Of a stretch of DNA of 64,000 bases, positions 45,981 through 53,016 are shown in pieces (the stretch's first letter is position 1; every line of letters begins with the position of its first letter). A model generated the notes under the pieces. That model was not told the DNA's origin. It saw nothing but the letters and a program-made list of their open reading frames with translations, and made no database searches. The translations under genes were made by a program, and so were the position numbers. The DNA is from an uncultured Paracoccaceae bacterium (GTDB lineage Bacteria; Pseudomonadota; Alphaproteobacteria; Rhodobacterales; Rhodobacteraceae): positions 111,678 to 175,677 of the forward strand of contig CANLND010000006.1 in assembly GCA_947492585.1 (NCBI GenBank), read 5' to 3'.

Positions 45981-46367
45981 GTGTTCACAGAATTGAACGT
46001 GTTTAAAATATCGTACGCTATGGCGACCCATGCTGGGACGCGCCAAGCCTTGGTTGCTCAGAATATCGCAAATGCCGATACGCCTGATTACCATGCCAAA
46101 GATATCCGCCCCTTTACTGAGGTCTATGCCCGCCGTGGTGCGAGCGCTGGGGATATGATTTCCACCCGCTCCGACCACCTGAATGGTGCGGGAAATGGCA
46201 TGCAATGGGCCATCACAGTCGATGATTCCAACGCCGACCCCAGCGGAAACTCCGTGTCACTTGAAACGGAGATTTTAAAAGGCGTTGAGGTCGAACGTCA
46301 GCACAAACGCGCGTTGGCGATCTATCGGTCGTCCATGAATATTTTGCGTACGAGCTTGGGACGATAG
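45981..46367 (+). CDS. flgB: Flagellar basal-body rod protein FlgB
   Basis: Proximal rod subunit. 128 residues from the GTG at 45981, eight to nine bases after GGGAG; this gives MFTELNVFKISYAMATHAGTRQ, the normal FlgB N-terminus, whereas the upstream TTG at 45954 would add nine unrelated residues. The ANADTPDYHAKDI rod signature (QNIANADTPDY) is present and the C-terminal coiled segment (EVERQHKRALAIYRSSMNIL) is typical. First gene of the nine-gene rod/ring operon. Confidence 0.94.
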   Translation: MFTELNVFKISYAMATHAGTRQALVAQNIANADTPDYHAKDIRPFTEVYARRGASAGDMISTRSDHLNGAGNGMQWAITVDDSNADPSGNSVSLETEILKGVEVERQHKRALAIYRSSMNILRTSLGR

Positions 46368-46378
46368 GGGGTTAATCA

Positions 46379-46771
46379 ATGAGTGAATTTGCAAAATCCC
46401 TGTCGATCACAGCCAGCGGCCTAAAGGCCCAGGCAAATCGCCTGCGCCACGTTTCAGAAAACATCTCAAACGCGGATACACCTGGGTATCGCCGTAAATC
46501 TGTCCCGTTTGAAGCCGTGCGGGATCTCAACACAAACACCGATCAGGTGCGCGTGGGGCGTGTCGTCCTAGACCGCAGCGACCTCGAACAGGTGTATGAT
46601 CCCAGCCACCCAATGGCCGATGAATCAGGCCATTACGACAGTTCAAACGTCGATCTGATGATTGAAATTGCGGACGCCCGCGAGGCGCAACGCAGCTACG
46701 AAGCCAACCTGAAAATGTTTGATCAAACGCGGAAGATGTCCTCATCCCTGATGGACCTGTTGCGCAAATAA
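46379..46771 (+). CDS. flgC: Flagellar basal-body rod protein FlgC
   Basis: Rod subunit of 130 residues, starting SEFAKSLSITASGLKAQANR with the rod motif NISNADTPGYRRK (residues about 29-41) and ending with the C-terminal helix ANLKMFDQTRKMSSSLMDLL. The ATG at 46379 follows GGGGG at seven bases and the previous stop by 11 bases. Part of flgB-flgC-fliE. Confidence 0.95.
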   Translation: MSEFAKSLSITASGLKAQANRLRHVSENISNADTPGYRRKSVPFEAVRDLNTNTDQVRVGRVVLDRSDLEQVYDPSHPMADESGHYDSSNVDLMIEIADAREAQRSYEANLKMFDQTRKMSSSLMDLLRK

Positions 46772-46791
46772 TTTAAAAATGGAGATCCAGA

Positions 46792-47088
46792 ATGGATATT
46801 CGCAGTCTTTCCGCCGCCAATGGCTATTCCGCCGCGCGGCCTGCTACAAAGATCGACCCGACTCACACGGGCCCAAGTGTTTCCGAGACGCTGAAAACCA
46901 GCTTTGAAGATTTTGCAGCGACGCTACAAACCAGCGAGCAAGTCTCTGTGCAGGCAATGACCGGCAGCGCTGATCCACATGCGCTCGTACAGGCGCTTGC
47001 ACAAACAGAACTCGCCGTTGAGACCGCCGTAACCGTTCGCAACAAGGTCGTCGAGGCCTACCAAGAAATTCTGCGGATGCCGGTCTAA
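46792..47088 (+). CDS. fliE: Flagellar hook-basal body complex protein FliE
   Basis: 98-residue adaptor between the MS ring and the rod. The family helices are visible: SETLKTSFEDFAATLQTSEQ and ALVQALAQTELAVETAVTVRNKVVEAYQEILRMPV at the C-terminus, where the QEILRMPV ending is diagnostic. The ATG at 46792 is seven bases after GGAG. Located between flgC and fliQ as is usual in Alphaproteobacteria. Confidence 0.94.
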   Translation: MDIRSLSAANGYSAARPATKIDPTHTGPSVSETLKTSFEDFAATLQTSEQVSVQAMTGSADPHALVQALAQTELAVETAVTVRNKVVEAYQEILRMPV

Positions 47089-47092
47089 CCCC

Positions 47093-47365
47093 ATGATGAG
47101 TGAAGGTCTCTTCTACGACACATTGCGCCAGGGGCTTTGGTCTGCGGTCTTGATGTCTACGCCCATTCTGACGGTCGCGTTGGTTGTCGGCCTAGTCATT
47201 GGCCTGTTCCAGGCTCTGACATCTGTGCAGGAAATGACCCTGACCTTTGTACCCAAACTCATCGCCATCCTGGTCGTTTTCTGGGTGTCGATGGGCTTCA
47301 TGACGCAAACACTTGTTGCGTTCTTTAACGGTCACATTGTGCCCATGATTGCAGGAGGTTCCTAA
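47093..47365 (+). CDS. fliQ: Flagellar export gate protein FliQ
   Basis: 90-residue inner-membrane component of the FliPQR export gate with two transmembrane helices (about 16-42 and 50-80). The conserved ALTSVQEMTLTFVPKL segment joins them. It starts four bases after fliE and its stop overlaps the flgF start by one base. The ribosome site is weak, so coupling to fliE is likely. Confidence 0.95.
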   Translation: MMSEGLFYDTLRQGLWSAVLMSTPILTVALVVGLVIGLFQALTSVQEMTLTFVPKLIAILVVFWVSMGFMTQTLVAFFNGHIVPMIAGGS

Positions 47366-48081
47366 TGGATACGGGGAGCTATACCACGCTGTCGCGTCAG
47401 ACAGGATTGATGCGCGAAATGCGCGTAGTTGCCAACAATATCGCGAACTCAGCCACCACTGGGTTTCGTCAGGAAGGGCTGATTTTTTCCGAATATGTCC
47501 GTTCGTCTCCGGGCAGCGAATCTATCTCCATGTCGCGTGCAAACATACGCAATACCTCGTCTGAACAGGGGGCACTGACCGAAACCGGCGGAACCTTTGA
47601 TCTGGCGATCGAAGGGGATTCCTATTTCATGGTGGAAACCCCACAAGGACAACGCTTGACTCGCTCGGGCGCCTTTTCTCCCAACGCGGCCGGTGATCTG
47701 GTCACGATGGACGGTCACCGCGTTCTGGATGCCGGACGCGCACCTGTGTTTATTCCATCGGATGCCAAGTCGATCAAATTTGGTCAGGACGGCACCTTGA
47801 GCGCAGATGGTCGCCCCTTGGGTCAGATTGGTCTTTTTAAACCTGTTGAAACCCACACCATGGTCCGTGAAGACGGCGTGATGTTTCGCGTCGATGGCGA
47901 AATAGAAGACAGTTTCGACGGCCGGGTTCATCAAGGTTTTATTGAAGGATCCAACGTGAATGCCATCGGACAGATCACCCGAATGATCGAAATCCAGCGG
48001 GCCTATGAGATGGGGCAGAGCTTTCTCGAGACCGAAGATGAACGCGTGCGCTCTGCAATCAACAACCTGATGAAATCGTAA
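47365..48081 (+). CDS. flgF: Flagellar basal-body rod protein FlgF
   Basis: Rod subunit of 238 residues. N-terminal SYTTLSRQTGLMREMRVVANNIANSATTGF contains the rod motif; a central FlgE/F/G-like domain (LTRSGAFSPNAAGDLV) and the C-terminal NVNAIGQITRMIEIQRAYEM helix complete the FlgEFG pattern. Shorter than FlgG, and upstream of it, as is normal. One-base overlap with fliQ. Confidence 0.94.
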   Translation: MDTGSYTTLSRQTGLMREMRVVANNIANSATTGFRQEGLIFSEYVRSSPGSESISMSRANIRNTSSEQGALTETGGTFDLAIEGDSYFMVETPQGQRLTRSGAFSPNAAGDLVTMDGHRVLDAGRAPVFIPSDAKSIKFGQDGTLSADGRPLGQIGLFKPVETHTMVREDGVMFRVDGEIEDSFDGRVHQGFIEGSNVNAIGQITRMIEIQRAYEMGQSFLETEDERVRSAINNLMKS

Positions 48082-48092
48082 GGAAAAATACC

Positions 48093-48878
48093 ATGCGAGC
48101 CCTTAAAATTGCAGCCACCGGTATGAGCGCACAACAGCTGCGTGTTGAAACCATTTCGAACAACCTCGCGAATATGAACACCACCGCCTACAATGCGCGT
48201 CGAGCTGAATTTGCGGATTTGCATTACCAACAGGTGTCCCGTGCAGGCACCGTAAATGCGTCAGACGGCACGGTCTTGCCAACGGGTGTTCAGGTTGGAC
48301 TAGGTGTCCGGCCGGCGGCAGTGTCGATCCATCTGTCCCAAGGTGCGTTGACTGAAACGGGAAATGACCTTGATGTCGCGATCGATGGCAAAGGGTATCT
48401 CGAAGTAACCCTGCCCTCGGGGCAAACAGCCTATACCCGCGACGGCGCGCTGAAACGCAATGCTGAAGGATTAGTGGTCACATCAGATGGATTTACGGTC
48501 TCACCTGAAATTACCATTCCCGACGATGCCCGCAGTCTTTCGATCAATCCCGAAGGCGAAGTTTACGCGTATTTCCAGGACGGTACGGCCGGGCAATTGC
48601 TTGGGCAGCTCAGCCTTGCGAGCTTTACCAACCCAAAGGGTCTGGAAGCAATTGGCGGCAATTTGTTCACTGAAACCGAGGCTTCAGGTGGCGCGACCGT
48701 AGCCATCGCGGGCGAAGGCGGATTGGGGACGATCCGGCAGGGATATATCGAGGCCAGCTCGGTAGATGCCGTGCGCGAAGTCACCGAATTGATCGCAGCA
48801 CAGCGCGGATACGAAATGAACTCCAAAGTCATTTCTGCCGTTGATCAAATGATGAGTGCAACCACACAGGTCCGCTAA
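48093..48878 (+). CDS. flgG: Flagellar distal rod protein FlgG
   Basis: Distal rod subunit, 261 residues, the usual length. N-terminal RALKIAATGMSAQQLRVETI and NNLANMNTTAYNARRAEFAD, the FlgG-specific segment VQVGLGVRPAAVSIHLSQGAL, and C-terminal SSVDAVREVTELIAAQRGYEM are all family features. The ATG at 48093 is seven bases after AAGGA. Its stop overlaps the flgA start by one base. Confidence 0.96.
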   Translation: MRALKIAATGMSAQQLRVETISNNLANMNTTAYNARRAEFADLHYQQVSRAGTVNASDGTVLPTGVQVGLGVRPAAVSIHLSQGALTETGNDLDVAIDGKGYLEVTLPSGQTAYTRDGALKRNAEGLVVTSDGFTVSPEITIPDDARSLSINPEGEVYAYFQDGTAGQLLGQLSLASFTNPKGLEAIGGNLFTETEASGGATVAIAGEGGLGTIRQGYIEASSVDAVREVTELIAAQRGYEMNSKVISAVDQMMSATTQVR

Positions 48879-49294
48879 TGAAACTTTTGCTCGCCTTGAT
48901 GATTTCCCTGATGGCTCAATCCGCTTGGGCCGAGATTTTGGTGCCAACACGTACCATTCGCCCCAGAGAAGTCATTTCTGCCCAAGATCTTGCCTACAAA
49001 AACGTCGAGGTATTGGGCGCCCTACGAGATCCAGAACGGGTCATCGGTCAAGAGGCGCGCGTGGCACTTTATGCGGGCAGACCCCTGCATGCGGGGGATA
49101 TCTCTCCCCCTGCCATCGTCGAACGCAACGATCTGGTGTCAGTTACATTCCATCGCGGCGGGCTAAAGATTTCGACCGAAGGGCGCGCACTTGGCCGTGG
49201 TGCTAAAGGCGAAACGGTACGGGTGATGAACCTGTCTTCTCGGACAACAATTTCGGGCCGAATTCAGGCCGATGGCTCGGTTGAGGTAAAATGA
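48878..49294 (+). CDS. flgA: Flagellar P-ring assembly chaperone FlgA
   Basis: Periplasmic chaperone for FlgI. 138 residues: signal peptide 1-18 (LLLALMISLMAQSAWA), then an SAF domain (PTRTIRPREVISAQDLAYKN) and the C-terminal beta-clip (VRVMNLSSRTTISGRIQADGSVEV). The short length is normal for Alphaproteobacteria. flgI, its client, is not in the window. Overlaps flgG by one base and flgH by four. Confidence 0.93.
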   Translation: MKLLLALMISLMAQSAWAEILVPTRTIRPREVISAQDLAYKNVEVLGALRDPERVIGQEARVALYAGRPLHAGDISPPAIVERNDLVSVTFHRGGLKISTEGRALGRGAKGETVRVMNLSSRTTISGRIQADGSVEVK

Positions 49295-50034
49295 TGCAAA
49301 AGAATATGCTTCCAAAATTTGTCATGCTGTCTGGGCTGGTCCTAACCTCAGCCTGCGGCCGCATCGACCATCTGGGCAAGCCTCCCAGCTTTACGCCTGC
49401 AAATGAAACGCCAGAACATGTTGCAATGTTGTGGGAAGGGCTTCCTCAGGAAACTCGACCGCAACGGGCCGTAGATCACGCCTCGCTGTGGAGTGGGGAG
49501 CGTCAGTCATTGCTTGGCGATCGCCGCGCGATAAAACGCGGGGACATCATGACCGTTGTGATCGAGATCGACGAAAAAGCCGAAATCTCAAACGACACCC
49601 AACGTTCGCGGAACGGAGCAGAGTCGCTTGGGGTTCCACATCTGTTGGGATTGCCGCAGCGCCTGGACGAAAAACTGCCCGAAGGCGCAAGCGTGGGCGA
49701 AGCTGTGTCCGTGAACAGCTCGTCTTCCTCTGGTGGTGCTGGATCCGTGAAACGGAAAGAAAAGCTTGAACTTCGGGTCGCCGCAACCATTGTCGATGTC
49801 CTGCCAAATGGCGTTCTGGCGATTAGCGGGTCACAGGAATTGCGCGTCAATTTCGAAATCCGTGAACTGCTGGTGACTGGCTACGTTCGTCCCGAAGACA
49901 TCAGTCGCCAAAATGAAATCACCTATGACAAAATTGCTTCGGCCCGCGTTTCTTATGGTGGCCGCGGACAGATAACCGATGTTCAACAACCGCGTTACGG
50001 CCAGCAAGTGCTGGATGCCGTTCTGCCATTCTGA
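49291..50034 (+). CDS. flgH: Flagellar L-ring lipoprotein FlgH
   Basis: Outer-membrane ring of the basal body. 247 residues with a lipoprotein signal ending in the lipobox LTSAC (lipidated Cys near residue 22), then SLWSGERQSLLGDRRAIKRGD and MTVVIEIDEKAEISNDT, and the C-terminal VTGYVRPEDISRQNEITYDK, which is diagnostic. A Ser/Gly-rich insert lies near residues 140-152. ATGA overlap with flgA. Confidence 0.95.
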   Translation: MMQKNMLPKFVMLSGLVLTSACGRIDHLGKPPSFTPANETPEHVAMLWEGLPQETRPQRAVDHASLWSGERQSLLGDRRAIKRGDIMTVVIEIDEKAEISNDTQRSRNGAESLGVPHLLGLPQRLDEKLPEGASVGEAVSVNSSSSSGGAGSVKRKEKLELRVAATIVDVLPNGVLAISGSQELRVNFEIRELLVTGYVRPEDISRQNEITYDKIASARVSYGGRGQITDVQQPRYGQQVLDAVLPF

Positions 50035-50042
50035 GGTCCAAT

Positions 50043-50540
50043 ATGCTTTCGAAACTCCTGCCAGTGATCTTGTTGATCGTCGGAACTGCCGGTGGCATCG
50101 GCGCAGGCATCGTCATGGCCCCTGCCCCCGAAGAACACGTCGAAGAAGGCGGCGGTGATCCCGCAGAAAAAGGCGATGATCATCACGAAGAGATAGCCGA
50201 AGACGAGAACAAGATCGAATATCACTACATCAAAATCCAAAACCAGTTTGTTGTGCCCGTCGTTGAGCGCGAAGAGCTTGCCTCTCTTGTTGTTGTGTCC
50301 TTGTCCTTGGAAACGTTGCCCGACATGGAGGCCAAGGTTCACGCCTACGAACCCAAACTGCGAGATGAATTTCTGCAGGTCCTGTTTGATCACGCCAATA
50401 TGGGAGGGTTCAGAGGGGCGTTCACCAGATCCGACATGTTAGAACCGTTGCGCACAGCATTGCGCGAAACTGCGCAGAAACATCTGGGACAAAACATACA
50501 CGATGTCTTGATCCTCGAAATTTCTCGACAAGACGTCTGA
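50043..50540 (+). CDS. FliL-like protein, second copy
   Basis: 165-residue single-pass membrane protein: TM at about residues 5-25 (LLPVILLIVGTAGGIGAGIVM), an acidic/His-rich linker (EEHVEEGGGDPAEKGDDHHEE) and a periplasmic domain resembling FliL (YHYIKIQNQFVVPVVERE to the end). The canonical fliL is at 59863-60387; this paralogue ends the flgB-flgH operon and starts eight bases after flgH behind a GAGG site. Its periplasmic part lacks the usual FliL C-terminus, so it may have a different role near the rings or stators. Ends at a very strong terminator. Confidence 0.75.
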   Translation: MLSKLLPVILLIVGTAGGIGAGIVMAPAPEEHVEEGGGDPAEKGDDHHEEIAEDENKIEYHYIKIQNQFVVPVVEREELASLVVVSLSLETLPDMEAKVHAYEPKLRDEFLQVLFDHANMGGFRGAFTRSDMLEPLRTALRETAQKHLGQNIHDVLILEISRQDV

Positions 50541-50569
50541 CGCACAGATTACTAACAATCTGATTTACG

Positions 50570-50621
50570 ACATCATGGAAAAAGGCGCTTCTTTTGTAAG
50601 GAGCGCCTTTTTCCATGATGT
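50570..50621. terminator. 20-base perfect inverted repeat, bidirectional terminator
   Basis: Arms 50570-50589 and 50602-50621 are perfect reverse complements (20 pairs, 12-base loop) and both contain GGAAAAAGGCGCT or its complement, so the T5 run appears in either direction. It follows the plus-strand rod operon by 30 bases. Confidence 0.85.
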
Positions 50622-50685
50622 GGTGCCACGTTCAGATCTATTCTACGAATGTCCACACCTTGGAAATATGATGTGGTTCTGAAAC

Positions 50686-50709
50686 AAAAATGGGCGCATC
50701 TAAGCGCCC
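50686..50709 (-). terminator. Terminator of the flhA-fliR-flhB unit
   Basis: Stem GGGCGC (50692-50697) / GCGCCC (50704-50709), six-base loop, followed on the minus strand by A and TTTTT (50690-50686). It lies 48 bases past the stop of the last gene. Confidence 0.85.
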
Positions 50710-50756
50710 GATGTGTTCAAAACGTCCAAGCCAGGACAGCACCTCCCGCGCGTCTG

Positions 50757-51155
50757 TCAGCCAAAGAGTAATCGGTTTTGGAGGGCCGCTATTTGCTCTT
50801 TCTTGCGTCGTTTTTTTTCATCTTCAAGCATGGTTTCAACAGCATGCTTACGTCCAAAAGTTTTGCGTAAACGCTCCATGGCCATCATTTTTTTGGCCGT
50901 TGCCTGAGCCAATTCTAGGTTCAACTGTCGACGAGACCGGGCATGCCAGCCCTGCCAGAGCAAATCAGCACCAAGGGCTTTCATTGGCACATCTTGCCCA
51001 ACCTGGGTCTGGCTCGCCTTGACCTGTGCGTCCAGCTGAGCCAACTGCCCCCGCAGCCTCGCCTCTGCATCCAAAATCGGTTTGATTCGAGCGTGTTCTT
51101 GCATGTATTGCGCGGTCGTCACCGCCGCCATCTGGTCCAGCATTTTCTGCTTCAT
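50757..51155 (-). CDS. Helical basic protein downstream of flhB, FliJ-like candidate
   Basis: Not recognised by sequence. 132 residues, almost all predicted helix with heptad-like spacing (DAEARLRGQLAQLDAQVKAS, NLELAQATAKKMMAMERLRK, TMLEDEKKRRKKEQIAALQN). It starts at the ATG overlapping the flhB stop by one base, with AAGGA six bases upstream, so it is coupled to flhB. Size, coiled-coil form and absence of any other fliJ in the window suggest it does the job of FliJ, the export ATPase stalk, but this is inference. Ends before a terminator. Confidence 0.65.
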   Translation of the reverse strand: MKQKMLDQMAAVTTAQYMQEHARIKPILDAEARLRGQLAQLDAQVKASQTQVGQDVPMKALGADLLWQGWHARSRRQLNLELAQATAKKMMAMERLRKTFGRKHAVETMLEDEKKRRKKEQIAALQNRLLFG

Positions 51156-52240
51156 CACACTCTTCCTTTCGCCTTCTGACGCATCGCTTCTGCAAACCGA
51201 ATGGCCGCTGCAACAGGTGCATAATGTTCTTCTGAGATCTCATCTCCAATTTCTACGGTCGCATACATCGCGCGTGCCGTCGGAGGATCGCTATGGATCG
51301 GTACACCGTGTTCCTGCGCTTTTTCACGAATTGCGGCAGCCATCTCGTCAACGCCTTTTGCCACACAGGTTGGGGCCGCCCCCTTTTCACGGCTCCACTG
51401 AAGAGCGACAGCATAATGCGTCGGGTTCACCACGATCACATCTGCATCTGGCACTGCGCCCAACATTTGGCTCAATGCGATCTCCTGCCCACGTTGACGC
51501 CGCTGCCCTTTGAAATGCGGATCCCCTTCTGAGTTTTTCACCTCGTCAGTGACCTCTTTGCGCGACATCATATTTTTACGCTTGTGATCAGCATGTTGAA
51601 ACGCTGCGTCGACAACTCCGATCGGCAGCGCCAACAAAATCGCAATCACCAAAAACTCCATCGCGAGTTTGGCCAACAAGATAATCACCGCCATCGCCCC
51701 CGTCGCCGACGACGCAATCATATCGGGCAAACGCATATAGACGTACACACCCAGACAAATTGAATAGACAATAAGTTTCAGAAAACTCTTGCCGAACTCA
51801 AACAGTCCTGAGCGACCAAATTTGTTTTTTGCGTTGGAGATCACTGATATCTTTGACAGCTTTGGTTTTAATTTTTTTGGTGCAAAAACAAAGGCCTTTT
51901 GCGCCAAAATCGATAGAAACACCAAAACAAACGGTATCGCGAACCACGGCAGAACAGCCAGGACCGTGGCTTGCAACAGCATCCCAACAGGGGCCGTGGC
52001 CGCACCCCCAAAAAAAACACTGGCCAATCGATCTGGTTGATCCAAAAAGGCCAGTAGGATGGTGCCAAATTCTTCCACCACGCTTTCACCAGTGGCATAA
52101 AATGCGATAGCGAGGCCGACATAAGCCGCTGCAACAGACAAATCCACCGATTTGGGGACATTGCCCTCTTCCCGCGCCTTTTTCAGTTTTTCGGGCGTTG
52201 GATCAAATGACTTTTCAGAATCGTCGTCCTTATCGCTCAT
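51155..52240 (-). CDS. flhB: Flagellar export switch protein FlhB
   Basis: Inner-membrane export component that switches substrate class after autocleavage. 361 residues from MSDKDDDSEKSFDPTPEKLK (ATG 52240). Four transmembrane helices lie between residues about 30 and 215, followed by the cytoplasmic domain with the autocleavage NPTH at 272-275 (VVNPTHYAVAL). The N-terminal KSFDPTPEKLKKAREEGN is diagnostic. ATGA overlap with the end of fliR; a 17-codon open extension upstream lies within fliR and is not used. Confidence 0.95.
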   Translation of the reverse strand: MSDKDDDSEKSFDPTPEKLKKAREEGNVPKSVDLSVAAAYVGLAIAFYATGESVVEEFGTILLAFLDQPDRLASVFFGGAATAPVGMLLQATVLAVLPWFAIPFVLVFLSILAQKAFVFAPKKLKPKLSKISVISNAKNKFGRSGLFEFGKSFLKLIVYSICLGVYVYMRLPDMIASSATGAMAVIILLAKLAMEFLVIAILLALPIGVVDAAFQHADHKRKNMMSRKEVTDEVKNSEGDPHFKGQRRQRGQEIALSQMLGAVPDADVIVVNPTHYAVALQWSREKGAAPTCVAKGVDEMAAAIREKAQEHGVPIHSDPPTARAMYATVEIGDEISEEHYAPVAAAIRFAEAMRQKAKGRV

Positions 52241-53016
52241 CGCATACCCACTCCGGGGTCCAGGACAAAGGTAAACAAGGCGTCGCGCCAAATTTGCAGA
52301 ATCATCGGGCCAGCGATCATCAGAATAAACAGCCCGCCAAATGTGATCAGCGGTGCCCCAACAAAGGCCACCATCAGCTGTGGCATCGCTCGGTTAATAA
52401 CCCCAAGCGCAAGATTGTAGATCACCGCCGTAATCAGGAACGGTGCCGCCAAGGCAAAGGCCAATGAGAAACTTTGCGAAACCCTATGCACGCCCCAATC
52501 CGACAGGCTGGCCGCCGCTGGAAATTGCCCCACGGGAAACATATCATATGAATAGATCATAAACGCCGCGACGCGCACGTGTAGCCCCATCATCACCGCA
52601 AGCGCCGTTGCCGCAATCATCAAAACAGCGCTGATCGCCGGCATGGCTTCTGCGCCGATGCCACCCAACACCTGTGACAACGATGTACTTTGGGCCGCGA
52701 TGCTGCCAGCGGTTTGAATTGTATGGATAAAAAAACGAATACTCACCCCAAGCGCCAAGCCGATGACGGCTTCGCTCGCCGCCAGTCCAAAATATTGCAT
52801 GGTGCTGGCAGGGGTCGGCATCGCAGGTAAAGCTGGCGCCACGATGAGGGTAAAGGCGATAGCAACCGCAAGTTTCACCCGAGTGGAAACATACATTTCC
52901 CCAACAGCTGGCAATACCGAAACCATTGTAGACACGCGCAAAAACACAACTGCCGCATGCCAAAACCCAGCGCCTAACAACGCAACAAGCTCTGGCGGCA
53001 GAAAGTCCGTGTTCAT
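52237..53016 (-). CDS. fliR: Flagellar export gate protein FliR
   Basis: Inner-membrane export gate subunit, 259 residues, about six hydrophobic helices. Family features: AAVVFLRVSTMVSVLPAVGE near the N-terminus, SLSQVLGGIG mid-sequence, VINRAMPQLMVAFVGAPL and the C-terminal amphipathic part. Overlaps flhA by four bases (ATGA) and flhB by four, giving the tightly coupled order flhA-fliR-flhB. Confidence 0.95.
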   Translation of the reverse strand: MNTDFLPPELVALLGAGFWHAAVVFLRVSTMVSVLPAVGEMYVSTRVKLAVAIAFTLIVAPALPAMPTPASTMQYFGLAASEAVIGLALGVSIRFFIHTIQTAGSIAAQSTSLSQVLGGIGAEAMPAISAVLMIAATALAVMMGLHVRVAAFMIYSYDMFPVGQFPAAASLSDWGVHRVSQSFSLAFALAAPFLITAVIYNLALGVINRAMPQLMVAFVGAPLITFGGLFILMIAGPMILQIWRDALFTFVLDPGVGMR

